From Streptomyces tendae (lineage in GTDB: Bacteria > Actinomycetota > Actinomycetes > Streptomycetales > Streptomycetaceae), in contig NZ_BMUY01000004.1 of the NCBI RefSeq assembly GCF_014650435.1, positions 186,001-250,000 on the forward strand: a stretch of 64,000 bases of DNA, in the 5' to 3' direction. Both the position numbers and the translations under genes were made by a program. The notes beneath the pieces were generated by a model that did not search any database, was not told the DNA's origin, and was given only the letters and a program-made list of their open reading frames with translations. Shown here piece after piece: positions 35,751-43,835 of the stretch. The number at the start of each line of letters is the position of its first letter. Positions within the stretch are counted from its first letter, which is position 1.

Positions 35751-36509
35751 TCAGTGGCACTCCTGCCGACCGGCGTTGGCTCTCCGGTCGGCGGGTTCGT
35801 CCGCCGGCCGGCCGGCCGCCGTACGGTCGGCCAGCCGGTCGGCGGTCCGGTCGACCAGCCAGGCGCTCACCGGCAGCACCGCCAGCGCGGTGCACCAGCC
35901 GCCCAGGGTGTCGGTCGCGTAGTGCGAGCCCAGGGCCACCTGCGCCCAGCCCATGGTGGCGCCGGCCACCAGCCCCGAGGCGAAGACGAACGCCGTGCCG
36001 GCCGTCCGGCCGAGGCCGAGGCGGCCTGCCGCGAGCAGCGACACCATGAGGGCGATCGCCGTGAGGAAGGCGGTGTGTCCGCTCGGATAGGACAGGTTGT
36101 CGCCGTGGATGGTGCGCCCCACGACGGGCTTGAGCAGCGTCGTCGTCCCGACGGTCAGTCCGGCGCCGGTCACGACGAACACCGCGGCGCGCGGCCCCCG
36201 GAGCAGCAGGCAGCCCGTCACGACGGCCGCGATCACCAGCACCGCTCCAACGGGCTCCCCCAGGAAGTCCGTGACCACGGCGACGTGCCGCCACGGCGGC
36301 CCAGCCCCGTCCACCACCGCCCAGATCCGCGCGTCCACCGCGCCCGGCTCGCTGTCGTCGGCGTACGTGATCCCGAAGACGAGGACCACCAGCGCGGCGA
36401 GGGAGGCGATCAGCCCCAGCGCCACGCGCAGCGACGGCGGCAGCACCGCGGATTCCGGCCCACCGGTCAGCAGCCCACCGCCCTGGGGCGACCTGCGGTA
36501 CTCTCCCAC
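35751..36509 (-). CDS. PAP2-superfamily membrane phosphatase
   Basis: About 252 residues. The signature is visible on the chain as 'KPVVGRTIHGDNLSYPSGHTAFLTAIALM' (motifs KxxxxxxRP-like, then PSGH) and 'GSHYATDTLGGW' (SRxxxxxHxxxD-like, S-H-D present), across about six helices. PAP2 enzymes dephosphorylate lipid phosphates such as undecaprenyl pyrophosphate, so its position next to an EPS locus may reflect carrier-lipid recycling. The start is uncertain: GTG 36509 has GGGGGAG 11 bp upstream, and GTG 36521 is also in frame; a longer frame to 36689 would cross the MerR operator and is rejected. Confidence 0.8.
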   Translation of the reverse strand: MGEYRRSPQGGGLLTGGPESAVLPPSLRVALGLIASLAALVVLVFGITYADDSEPGAVDARIWAVVDGAGPPWRHVAVVTDFLGEPVGAVLVIAAVVTGCLLLRGPRAAVFVVTGAGLTVGTTTLLKPVVGRTIHGDNLSYPSGHTAFLTAIALMVSLLAAGRLGLGRTAGTAFVFASGLVAGATMGWAQVALGSHYATDTLGGWCTALAVLPVSAWLVDRTADRLADRTAAGRPADEPADRRANAGRQECH

Positions 36510-36629
36510 GTTCTCGCCCACTCCCCCACGCTCGGGTCGAGCCCACCGTAGCCGTTGCACCGGGCCTGATAACAGCCGATTCGCGCCATTGCGCAAAGCG
36601 TGCCGTGAATCCCGCGGTTGTGCGGATGT

Positions 36630-36660
36630 TTGACCTTGACACGGTGACAAGGTCTTCACT
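36630..36660 (+). promoter_or_regulatory. MerR-type promoter with 23-bp palindromic operator
   Basis: GACCTTG-a-CAC-g-GTG-a-CAAGGTC spans 36632-36654, a perfect dyad of 10 base pairs apart from the single-base gaps. It fills the 19-bp spacer between TTGACC (36630-36635) and a weak -10 TTCACT (36655-36660). Over-long spacers with the dyad between -35 and -10 are the hallmark of MerR-activated promoters, and a MerR-HEAT gene lies in the operon it drives. Confidence 0.8.
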
Positions 36661-36681
36661 GCCGGCCAGGAGGTGGTCCCG

Positions 36682-37353
36682 ATGACCATGACGAGTCAGG
36701 ACGCGGATCCGATGCGGGCGCTCAGAGGACTGGAGGACGGGCGTGCGTCCGTGCGGCTGCGCGCGGCCCTCGCGGTCGGCTCGGCGCCGGACCCGCGCTT
36801 CGTGGACAAGCTCGTCGAACGGTCCGCCGTCGAGCCGGAGTTCTTCGTCCGCGACATGCTGACCTGGGCGCTCACCCGCCATCCGGTGTCCATGACGCTC
36901 ACCCGGCTGGTCCGCGAAGTGGGCTCGGACCGGCCACAGGCGCGCAGCCAGGCGCTGCACACACTGTCCAAGATCGGGGACCGGCGGGCGTGGCCGGCGA
37001 TCACTCGGGCGGTGCTCCGCGACACGGACGACGAGGTGGCACGCAGTGCCTGGCGGGCCGCGGTCGTCCTCGTGCCCGAGGGCGAGGAGCCCGCCCTGGC
37101 CTCGGCGCTGGCGACGCAGCTGGGACGTGGTGGCCGGGAGACGCAGCTGAGTCTCAGCCGGGCGCTGATAGCGCTGGAGGAGGCGGTCGTGGCGGTTCTG
37201 GACGCCGCGACGGCGGCCCCCGATCCGCATGTGCGTGCCCACGCGCTCGCCACGCGGCGGCTGCTGCACGACTCCGACGCCGGGTTCGCTTCGGCCATCG
37301 AGGAGGCGAAGCGCGTCGTGGCCCTCGGCGGCTCCGGTCACGAGGGACGATAG
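36682..37353 (+). CDS. HEAT-repeat protein
   Basis: 223 residues from ATG 36682, with AGGAGG at 36668-36673 (8-bp spacing). Helical HEAT/PBS-lyase-like repeats run through the chain: 'GRASVRLRAALAVG', 'DRPQARSQALHTLSKIGDRRAWPAITRAVLRD', 'DDEVARSAWRAAVVLV', 'DPHVRAHALATRRLL'. Such repeats form protein-binding solenoids and have no catalytic residues. It is the first gene of a two-gene unit with a MerR-HEAT regulator (3-bp gap), under the palindromic MerR promoter. It may titrate or present a ligand for the regulator. Cytoplasmic. Confidence 0.85.
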   Translation: MTMTSQDADPMRALRGLEDGRASVRLRAALAVGSAPDPRFVDKLVERSAVEPEFFVRDMLTWALTRHPVSMTLTRLVREVGSDRPQARSQALHTLSKIGDRRAWPAITRAVLRDTDDEVARSAWRAAVVLVPEGEEPALASALATQLGRGGRETQLSLSRALIALEEAVVAVLDAATAAPDPHVRAHALATRRLLHDSDAGFASAIEEAKRVVALGGSGHEGR

Positions 37354-37356
37354 AGC

Positions 37357-38361
37357 GTGTTGATCGGTGAGGTGGCGCGACGGTCCGGGGTCAGTGCCCG
37401 CATGCTCAGGCACTACGAGTCGCTCGGCCTGGTGCGGCCCTCCGGCCGTACCGGCTCCGGCTACCGGGAGTACTCCCGGGAGGACATCCGGCGGATCTTC
37501 CACATCGAGAGTCTGCGGTCGCTGGGGCTGTCGCTGCGCGAGATCGGGCGGGCACTCGACGAACCGGGTTTCGCGCCGGCGGCACTCGTGGACGACCTCG
37601 TCGGCCGGACGCGCGAACGCATCGCGGCGGAGACCGAGCTGCTCACCCGGCTGCTCCGGATCGATGCCGCGGGGCCGGCCGGCTGGGAGGACGTCCTCCA
37701 GGCCGTCGCGCTCCTCCAGGCGCTGGGCTCCAAGAGCCCGGACGCGCGCCAGCGCGCGGCCCTCTCCTCGGTCCACGAGGCGGCGGTGCCGGTGGACGCC
37801 TTGGTCGAGGCGGTGCTGAGCGAGACGGACACCAACGTCGCCGGAGCCCTTCGGTGGGCGCTGGCACGATCGGGCGACGACGCCGCGGCACCGCTGGCGC
37901 AGGGCCTCGACTCACCGGTGGCCGCGGTGCGGGAGCGTGCGGTCCGGGCGCTCACCGAGCTGCCCGGTGGTGAGGCCACCGCGCAGCTGCGGCACGCGCT
38001 CGCGAGCCCCGACGCCGTGGTCCGCGGGTATGCGGCACTGGCACTCGGGACGCAGGGTGTGGTCGACGCCGTCCCGACGCTCATCGACATGATCGTGGCG
38101 GGCCGCAACGACACCGACGCCGCAGACGCGCTGAGCGTGCTGGCGGGCGACGGCGCGAGGGCGGACCGGATCGCGGCGGGGCTCGTCGGCCGTCTCGCCC
38201 ACGACGGCACCGGGGCACCCGCGCGCGGCCGGCTGACCCAGGCGCTGGCGGGCGTCCCGGGTACGAGGGCGTCCCGCGCGCTGGCGGAGCTGTCGCGGGA
38301 CGAGGACCGTGCCGTCGCACTGACCGCGACGTACCTGCTCCGGCTGCGCGAGGAGCGGTGA
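37357..38361 (+). CDS. MerR-family regulator with HEAT-repeat effector domain
   Basis: 334 residues. GTG 37357 begins 3 bp after the upstream stop. The winged helix at residues 1-70 ('IGEVARRSGVSARMLRHYESLGLVRPSGRT' pattern, read in parts) is followed by the MerR dimer helix (about 75-125). Residues ~135-334 are HEAT repeats instead of a small-molecule pocket: 'ALRWALARSGDDAAAPLAQGL', 'SPVAAVRERAVRALTELPG', 'SPDAVVRGYAALALGTQGV'. A MerR protein sensing through a protein-binding solenoid suggests a protein partner, the HEAT protein encoded upstream being an obvious candidate. It should bind the dyad at 36632-36654 and control its own operon. Confidence 0.88.
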   Translation: MLIGEVARRSGVSARMLRHYESLGLVRPSGRTGSGYREYSREDIRRIFHIESLRSLGLSLREIGRALDEPGFAPAALVDDLVGRTRERIAAETELLTRLLRIDAAGPAGWEDVLQAVALLQALGSKSPDARQRAALSSVHEAAVPVDALVEAVLSETDTNVAGALRWALARSGDDAAAPLAQGLDSPVAAVRERAVRALTELPGGEATAQLRHALASPDAVVRGYAALALGTQGVVDAVPTLIDMIVAGRNDTDAADALSVLAGDGARADRIAAGLVGRLAHDGTGAPARGRLTQALAGVPGTRASRALAELSRDEDRAVALTATYLLRLREER

Positions 38362-38424
38362 CGGCCCGGGCCCGGGCGTAATTGCGTCGACAGCGCGCCT
38401 CGGTGCCGGGCAGTATGTCCGCCC

Positions 38425-39171
38425 GTGACGAGCAGCGAACTGTGGACCCGTGAGACCGCCGACCGCTACGACGCCGAGGAGACCGAGACCGGGATGGCCT
38501 CCGCCGCCGTCCTCGGACCGACCCTGGACTTCCTTGCCGAACTCGCCGGCGACGGGCGGGCGCTGGAGTTCGCCATCGGGACCGGCCGCGTGGGCGTCCC
38601 GCTGCGGGAACGCGGCGTGCCGGTGGTGGGCATCGAGCTCTCCGAGCACATGGCGGCGGTCCTGCGGCGCAAGACCGACGAGGAGACGCTCCCGGTGACC
38701 CTCGGGGACATGGCCACGACCGTCGTCCCCGGCGAGTTCACCCTGGTCTACCTCGTCTACAACACCATCAGCAACCTGCTCACACAGGACGAGCAGGTCG
38801 AGTGCTTCCGCAACGCGGCACGCCATCTGAGCCCCGGCGGCCGCTTCGTCATCGAGCTGGGCGTGCCGCCGCTCAGGTACCTGCCGCCCGGTCAGGTCGC
38901 GGTGCCGTTCGACGTCTCCGAACGGCACCTCGGCTTCGACACCTTCGACCTGGTCGAACAGGTCCTCGTCTCCAACCACTTCACCCGCGATCCGGCCGAC
39001 GGCACCTACCGCCGCGACAACTCCCGGCACAGGTACGCCTGGCCCGCCGAGCTCGACCTGATGGCCCGGATCGCCGGGCTCGAGTGCGAACGCCGGGTCG
39101 GGGACTGGGACGGGACTCCGTTCACACAGGACTCCCCGAAGCACATCTCCGTGTGGCGCAAGCCCACTTGA
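38425..39171 (+). CDS. Class I SAM-dependent methyltransferase
   Basis: 248 residues from GTG 38425. Motif I is 'ALEFAIGTGRVGVPLRERG' (about residues 47-65), followed by the acidic 'VGIELSEHMAAVL' strand end, 'VTLGDMATTVVPGEFTLVYLVYNTISNL', and 'LSPGGRFVIELG'. No membrane or signal sequence. The closest type is the Methyltransf_25/small-molecule group, but substrate is not evident. A short gap of 63 bp from the MerR-HEAT gene leaves open whether it shares that promoter. Confidence 0.88.
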   Translation: MTSSELWTRETADRYDAEETETGMASAAVLGPTLDFLAELAGDGRALEFAIGTGRVGVPLRERGVPVVGIELSEHMAAVLRRKTDEETLPVTLGDMATTVVPGEFTLVYLVYNTISNLLTQDEQVECFRNAARHLSPGGRFVIELGVPPLRYLPPGQVAVPFDVSERHLGFDTFDLVEQVLVSNHFTRDPADGTYRRDNSRHRYAWPAELDLMARIAGLECERRVGDWDGTPFTQDSPKHISVWRKPT

Positions 39172-39205
39172 CCCTGCCTCGAGGGCAACACCCACAGTGG
39201 CGGCA

Positions 39206-40210
39206 TCACGGAGCACCTGGGCCCGGGTCGCCCGCTGCTCGGGCCGTAGGGCCGGCCGTCCCGTCGGTTCCCAGGGCCTTGCTCAGTACGTGGACGGCCT
39301 GCTCCACGGCCGCGCCGGCCGCCCGGGTGGCGCGCAACGGGTTCAGCATCATGAAGTCGTGCAGGGCGCCGTTGTAGCGCACGCTCGTGGTCGGCACGCC
39401 GGCCCGGATGAGCTTGCGGGCGTATGCCTCGCCCTCGTCGCGCAGAGCGTCGTTCTCGCCGACGACGACGAACGCCGGTGGGAGGCCGCTGAGTTGCTCC
39501 TCCGTCGCGCGCAGGGGGGACACGGTGATCCGTGCGCGCTCTTCGGGGTCGGTGGTGTAGGCGTCCCAGAACCACTCCATGGCCCTGGCCGTCAGGTGCG
39601 GTCCGTGGGCGAAGGTCCGGTAGCTCTCGGTGTCCCGGGCCGCGTCGGTGACCGGGTAGTACAGCGACTGGTGCAGGAAGGCGACGTCGCCCCGTTGTTT
39701 GGCCAGGTGGGTGAGGGCGGCGCTCATGTTGCCGCCGACGGAGTCCCCGGCGACGGCCAGCCGGGAGGCGTCGAGCCCCTTCGCGGCGCCCTCGGTGGTG
39801 ATCCACCGGGCGGTGGCGTACGCCTGCTCGACGGCGACGGGGTACTTCGCCTCCGGGGCGCGGTCGTACTCGACGAAGACCAGGGCCGCCCGCGCGCCCA
39901 CGGCCAGCTCGCGCACCAGACGGTCGTGGGTGGCGGCGCTGCCGAGAACCCAGCCGCCGCCGTGCACGTAGAGGATCACGGGCAGAGGGCCCTTGCGGCC
40001 GACGGGCCTGATGATCCGGGCCCGTACGTCACCGACACGGGCCGGGACGGTGGTCCACTCCTCCTCCACGTCGGGTTGCGCGACGGGATGTGCCTGCACG
40101 CGGTCGAGCAGGTCGCGGGCGGCGTCGACGCCGAGTTCGTACGGCGGCGGCGACTCGGCGGTCGCGTCGGCGAACTCCCGCGCGGCGGGTTCGAGAACGA
40201 TGTCCCTCAC
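39206..40210 (-). CDS. Alpha/beta-hydrolase esterase (HSL/lipase family)
   Basis: 334 residues. The oxyanion-hole motif 'YVHGGGWVLGS' (about residues 77-87) and nucleophile elbow 'VAGDSVGGNMSAALT' (Ser about 152) identify the hormone-sensitive-lipase group. 'VVGENDALRDEGEAYAR' supplies the acid (Asp) and 'RYNGALHDFMML' the His. No signal peptide, so an intracellular carboxyl esterase on short acyl esters is likely. It lies alone on the minus strand, convergent with the methyltransferase. Confidence 0.92.
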   Translation of the reverse strand: MRDIVLEPAAREFADATAESPPPYELGVDAARDLLDRVQAHPVAQPDVEEEWTTVPARVGDVRARIIRPVGRKGPLPVILYVHGGGWVLGSAATHDRLVRELAVGARAALVFVEYDRAPEAKYPVAVEQAYATARWITTEGAAKGLDASRLAVAGDSVGGNMSAALTHLAKQRGDVAFLHQSLYYPVTDAARDTESYRTFAHGPHLTARAMEWFWDAYTTDPEERARITVSPLRATEEQLSGLPPAFVVVGENDALRDEGEAYARKLIRAGVPTTSVRYNGALHDFMMLNPLRATRAAGAAVEQAVHVLSKALGTDGTAGPTARAAGDPGPGAP

Positions 40211-40280
40211 GACGTGCTCCTTCGGGGCGGTGGCGGGCGAAGGGGAGCTCCGCGGTCGAGCGGTGGGGCCCCCGATGGGC

Positions 40281-41345
40281 TCAGTCGCCTTCGGCCGTCG
40301 GCAGGGGCATCGCCAGGTGGGCGAGGTCTCCCGGCGGGGGCGTGCTGACCGGCCAGAGCGGGGCGGGCGTGCCGTCGGCGACCGCGGCCGGGGCGTCGGT
40401 CAGCCGCATGCGATCGCGCAGGCGGCCGTAGAAGTCCATGGGGCCGAGGCGCACCGCCCGCAGTCTGCGGGGAGCGGCGTAGACACCGAGCCAGTCGCCC
40501 GGATCGAGGACGCCCCGCAGCTGTCCGTCGATGCTCACGGCGGCCCGGCCCGAGCGCTCCAGGATCCGCAGTCCGACGGGTTCGTCCGGTGCGGTGACGA
40601 CGGAACGGTCGAACGTCATGTGCGGGGCCACCGCCGTGAAGACGAGTGCCTCCGCGCGGGGCGAGACGACCGGGCCGCCCGCGGCGAAACTGTAGGCGGT
40701 GGAGCCCGTCGGGGTCGCGACGAGCAGCGCGTCGGCGGAGTACGAGGCCAGCAGCCGGCCCGCGATGTAGACGCCGACGGAGATCTGCCGGTCCCTGGAC
40801 AGCTTCTCGAGCACCACGTCGTTGAGGGCCGTGACGTTCAGGGCGATGCCCCACTCGTCGCCGCTCTCGCAGTCGGTCCGCATCCGCGGGGGAGGCAGCA
40901 GCGGTCCTCGCCCGTACCGCAGAAGCGCTTCCATCTCCGCGGGGATCTCCAGGAGCCGGGAGGCACGCAGAGTGAGCAGCATGCGGCTCTCCGGCTCCAG
41001 GTGATCCCCCCGGACGGCGTCGAGGGCGGAGCGGACCGCCGGTGCGGGCACCTCGGTCAGGAACCCGACCCTTCCCAGGTCCACGCCCAGGATCAGGGCG
41101 TCGTCCTCCGCGGCCAGCCGTGCGCCGCGCAGGAAGGTGCCGTCACCGCCCAGGGTGACGACGAGGTCCGGGTCGCCCGCCGCGTCCACCTCCTCCCGGG
41201 CGCTGTGCCGCCCGGTGTCGCTCCACACGTCGATGTCCGTGCAGGCGACGGCGTTCTCGTCGCACCACGCGCGGACTTCCCGGGCCGCTTCGGCGGCGCC
41301 TGCCCGGCCTCCGTGGACCACGAGTCCGACCCGCTCGATCGTCAC
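40281..41345 (-). CDS. NAD kinase family protein (paralogue-like)
   Basis: 354 residues from GTG 41345, chosen for GGGAGG 5 bp upstream; the open frame continues to 41504 but that stretch overlaps the antitoxin promoter. 'LVVTLGGDGTFLRGARLA' is the GGDG catalytic loop, 'DLGRVGFLTEV' the NxxNxxG-like counterpart, and 'SADALLVATPTGSTAYSFAAGGPVVSP' the conserved C-terminal motif. ATP:NAD phosphotransfer to NADP is expected. It differs from the housekeeping PpnK by length and context (not next to recN), so it is probably a second NAD kinase. Confidence 0.85.
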   Translation of the reverse strand: MTIERVGLVVHGGRAGAAEAAREVRAWCDENAVACTDIDVWSDTGRHSAREEVDAAGDPDLVVTLGGDGTFLRGARLAAEDDALILGVDLGRVGFLTEVPAPAVRSALDAVRGDHLEPESRMLLTLRASRLLEIPAEMEALLRYGRGPLLPPPRMRTDCESGDEWGIALNVTALNDVVLEKLSRDRQISVGVYIAGRLLASYSADALLVATPTGSTAYSFAAGGPVVSPRAEALVFTAVAPHMTFDRSVVTAPDEPVGLRILERSGRAAVSIDGQLRGVLDPGDWLGVYAAPRRLRAVRLGPMDFYGRLRDRMRLTDAPAAVADGTPAPLWPVSTPPPGDLAHLAMPLPTAEGD

Positions 41346-41469
41346 CACTGCCTCCCTGCTCCCGGGCCGCGCTCCTGGGACCCCGACCGACGGAATCCTC
41401 GCCGACCCCGGCGGCGGGGCGGGCCGCGACATGCCGGGGCGGTCTTCCCGTCCGGTGAGTCGCGCATCA

Positions 41470-41486
41470 GGTACCGAGTAGGTACC
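41470..41486. promoter_or_regulatory. Operator-like double GGTACC site before the antitoxin gene
   Basis: Two palindromic GGTACC hexamers (41470-41475 and 41481-41486) are separated by GAGTA, one helical turn centre-to-centre, 9 bp before the antitoxin ATG. The arrangement suits autorepression by an antitoxin or toxin-antitoxin complex. Confidence 0.5.
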
Positions 41487-41494
41487 ATGCCGGT

Positions 41495-41734
41495 ATGCCA
41501 TCACTCAACGTGACCTTCACCGAGGAAGAAATGGAAGGCGTCCGCGCCGCGGCCGCGGCCGAGGGCAAGAGCCTCAAGCAGTACATGCACGACCTCGGGG
41601 TCCGCGAGATGCAGCGCAAGCGGTTCGTGGCCGGCGCCGCCTCGTGGGCGGACCGGCTGCGCGCCGAGTTCGACGAGGCGTTCCCGGACGAGATCCCCCC
41701 GTCCCAGCGCGGCGAGGGAGCCACCGCCGCCTGA
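41495..41734 (+). CDS. Small antitoxin of a Fic/Doc-like toxin-antitoxin pair
   Basis: 79 residues. An N-terminal ribbon-like strand 'LNVTFTEEEMEGVRAAAAAEGKSLKQYMHDLGVREM' suggests a short DNA-binding ribbon-helix-helix, and the acidic C-terminal tail ('AEFDEAFPDEIPPSQRG') fits an unfolded toxin-binding region. The TGATG junction with the next gene (stop overlaps ATG by one base) couples the two. It should repress its own promoter and neutralise the toxin. Recognised by pair architecture more than by strong homology. Confidence 0.75.
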   Translation: MPSLNVTFTEEEMEGVRAAAAAEGKSLKQYMHDLGVREMQRKRFVAGAASWADRLRAEFDEAFPDEIPPSQRGEGATAA

Positions 41735-42117
41735 TGAGCGAGCCCCTGTACATAGATGTCCCTTGGCTCCTGGACGTCCAGGACGCCGCTCTGGACAACG
41801 AGGACGTGTCGGTCACGGACTACTCGGCCCTCGTCGCGGCGGTGGCCCGCCACAAGACCCGCATGCCGACCCTGGCGGCGTCCAACCCCGACAGCGCCTG
41901 GCGCGCGGCCGCCCTCCTGCACACCGTGGTACGGCTCGAACCGCTCCCGCACCGCAACAGCCTCTTCGCGGCCTTCGTCACCGGTCAGTACATGGACCAG
42001 TCCGGGGAGGGCATCGACCCGCCCTACGGGGCCCTGTCGGACCTGATCAGAAAGGTCCGCGAAACCCGGCTGAGCATCTACGACATCGCCGACGTGCTGC
42101 GCTCCTGGCGCATCTGA
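41734..42117 (+). CDS. Fic/Doc-family-like toxin component
   Basis: 127 residues from ATG 41734 (stop-start TGATG). In Streptomyces such genes are annotated as fic-family toxin components. The chain has 'VARHKTRMPTLAASNPDSAWRAAALLHTVVRLEPLPHRNSLFAAFVTGQYM' in helical pattern, but the canonical Fic loop HPFxxGNGR is missing; only 'LPHRNSLFAAFV' lies where it would be. It could be a Doc-like protein with a divergent catalytic loop, or a non-catalytic descendant. C-terminal 'RKVRETRLSIYDIADVLRSW' is well kept. Toxicity is untested. Confidence 0.72.
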   Translation: MSEPLYIDVPWLLDVQDAALDNEDVSVTDYSALVAAVARHKTRMPTLAASNPDSAWRAAALLHTVVRLEPLPHRNSLFAAFVTGQYMDQSGEGIDPPYGALSDLIRKVRETRLSIYDIADVLRSWRI

Positions 42118-42123
42118 CCGGCC

Positions 42124-42170
42124 GGGCCGTCACTCCGGGGCCGTCCCGGGGCCGTCACTTCGGGGCCGTC
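42124..42170. repeat. 25-bp direct repeat between convergent toxin and GPP34 genes
   Basis: GGGCCGTC occurs four times (42124, 42138, 42149, 42163), forming two near-identical 25-bp units starting at 42124 and 42149. It fills the whole gap between the convergent genes and overlaps the GPP34 stop codon. Confidence 0.75.
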
Positions 42171-42771
42171 AGATCGCACGCCAGATGTTGTCGAACGCCG
42201 CTCCCTCGATGCTGCGGCGCTGCCGGGTGGCGGCCAGTTCCACCACGGCGTCGTGCACCGCGGCGACGACCGTCGCGACCGCGTCGTCCTCGGGATCCGC
42301 CACCTCGTCGGCCGACTCGTGCCTGATACCCACCGCGGCCGCCAGACCCACCAGCACCGGATCGCCGCCGGTCCAGCGGTCGCCGGCGCGCCGACGGGCC
42401 GACGGATCGGCCGGGGTGGGCCGGTCGGCACCGCGCCGGGCGTTCCACAGCGGGCGCCTGCGGCCACCGTCGTCGGCCCCCGCGTCGGCGAGGTACCGGC
42501 CCGCCAGACCGTCGCCCCGGCGCCACAGCCAGTCCGTCACGGGCTCGGCCGGCTCCCGGCCGACCAGCGACGCCGCCTCGTCGAGGAGCCGGTCACCGGA
42601 CACGCCCGGCGACACCGGTCGCAGGAGGGGGCCGTCCAGCGCGACCGTCCCCGCTTCCAGCAGGTCGATCAGTTCCGCCCCGGCCAGGGCCAGCGACAGG
42701 TCGCCGCGCTCGACCGGGTAGTCGGAGGGAACATCGAGGGAGACGATGGTCAGGTCGTGCGCTGTGGTCAT
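42169..42771 (-). CDS. GPP34 (Golgi phosphoprotein 3-like) family protein
   Basis: 200 residues from ATG 42771, with GGGGAG about 8 bp upstream. Helical repeat pattern 'LSLALAGAELIDLLEAGTVALDG', 'DRLLDEAASLV', 'LVGLAAAVGIRH' and 'VATVVAAVHDAVVELAATRQRRS' matches GPP34 proteins. The eukaryotic GOLPH3 binds phosphatidylinositol-4-phosphate; bacterial homologues are abundant in Streptomyces with unknown jobs. No membrane helices. It is convergent with the toxin-antitoxin pair and downstream of the sigma-factor gene on the same strand, with 53 bp between them. Confidence 0.85.
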   Translation of the reverse strand: MTTAHDLTIVSLDVPSDYPVERGDLSLALAGAELIDLLEAGTVALDGPLLRPVSPGVSGDRLLDEAASLVGREPAEPVTDWLWRRGDGLAGRYLADAGADDGGRRRPLWNARRGADRPTPADPSARRRAGDRWTGGDPVLVGLAAAVGIRHESADEVADPEDDAVATVVAAVHDAVVELAATRQRRSIEGAAFDNIWRAI

Positions 42772-42824
42772 GGCGGAACTCCCCATCTGTCACATCTGCT
42801 GCGACACGACTGCCGCGACCCGGT

Positions 42825-43724
42825 TCAGCCTACCCACGGCCGCAGCTTCTCGGGGTTGCGGACCACCCAGATACGGCTGACGCGGCCCTCGGCGACGTCG
42901 AAGGCCGCCACGGTCACGACGACGCCGTCGCGCCGGGCCACCAGGCCCGGCGCCCCGTTGACCGAGCGCTCCAGGAGTTCCAGGCCGGGGGCCTTGTCGG
43001 CGATGGCGACCATGTACGGGGCGATGCGGCCGCCGCCCTCGATCGGGCGCAGGACGGTGCCGGCCCTGCCGCCGCCGTCGGCGGTCATGACGGCGGCCGG
43101 GTCGAGGAGGTCGACCAGGGCGGCGATGTCCTTCCGCTCCCACGCCGCCTTGACCTGTTGCACCACGTCGGCCTGTACGGCGGGGGTCGCCCGGGTCCGC
43201 GCGTCGCGCACCCGGCGCCGGCCCGAGGCGGCGAGCTGCTTGCAGGCCGCGGGAGTCCGCCGGAGGATGCCCGCGATCTCGGCGAAGGGGTAACGGAAGA
43301 CGTCGTGGAGCACGAAGGCCACCCGCTCCGCCGGAGTCATCGACTCCAGGACCACGAGGAAGGCCATCGTCACCGACTCGTCCAGGACCATCTGGTCGGC
43401 CGGGTCCGCCGGGTCGGCGCCGTACCCGTCCCGCTCGGCGTGGGCGGGCAGCGGGTCCGGCAGCCACGCGCCGACGTAGCGTTCGCGCCGGGCCCGCGCC
43501 GAGCCGAGCACGTCCAGGCAGACGCGGCCGGTCACGGTCGTCAGCCAGGCGCCCGGGGACACCGTCTCCTCCTGTCTGCCGCGCGGCAGCGCGTACCAGC
43601 GCGCGTACGCCTCCTGCACGGCGTCCTCGGCCTCGGTCAGTGAACCGAGCAACCGGTAGGCGACATTGATCAGTTGACGCCGGTCACCGACCGTCGCCTC
43701 GTGCCCCGTCCCCGCCGTCCCCAC
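42825..43724 (-). CDS. sigJ: ECF41-type RNA polymerase sigma factor with SnoaL-like C-terminal domain
   Basis: 299 residues from GTG 43724. Sigma region 2 'RLLGSLTEAEDAVQEAYARWYAL' (about 24-46) and region 4 'TPAERVAFVLHDVFRYPFAEIAGIL' followed by 'CKQLAASGRRRVR'. The linker has 'GAWLPDPLP' and the C-terminal SnoaL-like domain has 'DGGGRAG' and 'VRNPEKLRPWV', the three marker motifs of the ECF41 group. In that group the C-terminal domain replaces an anti-sigma factor in controlling activity. The usual ECF41 partners (carboxymuconolactone decarboxylase, oxidoreductase or epimerase) are not adjacent. The divergent membrane-protein gene at 43836 may be a target. Confidence 0.88.
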   Translation of the reverse strand: MGTAGTGHEATVGDRRQLINVAYRLLGSLTEAEDAVQEAYARWYALPRGRQEETVSPGAWLTTVTGRVCLDVLGSARARRERYVGAWLPDPLPAHAERDGYGADPADPADQMVLDESVTMAFLVVLESMTPAERVAFVLHDVFRYPFAEIAGILRRTPAACKQLAASGRRRVRDARTRATPAVQADVVQQVKAAWERKDIAALVDLLDPAAVMTADGGGRAGTVLRPIEGGGRIAPYMVAIADKAPGLELLERSVNGAPGLVARRDGVVVTVAAFDVAEGRVSRIWVVRNPEKLRPWVG

Positions 43725-43835
43725 GCCCGACCGCCCCCGCCCTGCCTTTCGGCCTTACCTTTCGCCGACCCGTTTCGTCGGGTGGGTGAGACCTTACCGA
43801 TCTATCGCCCCCGGGGCGGAAAAGAGGACCGCGGC

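Noticed and set aside
42788..42794. TGTCACA, an ECF41-like -35 on the plus strand
   Set aside because: It points into the end of the sigma gene, no CGTC -10 follows at proper spacing, and no plus-strand gene starts after it.
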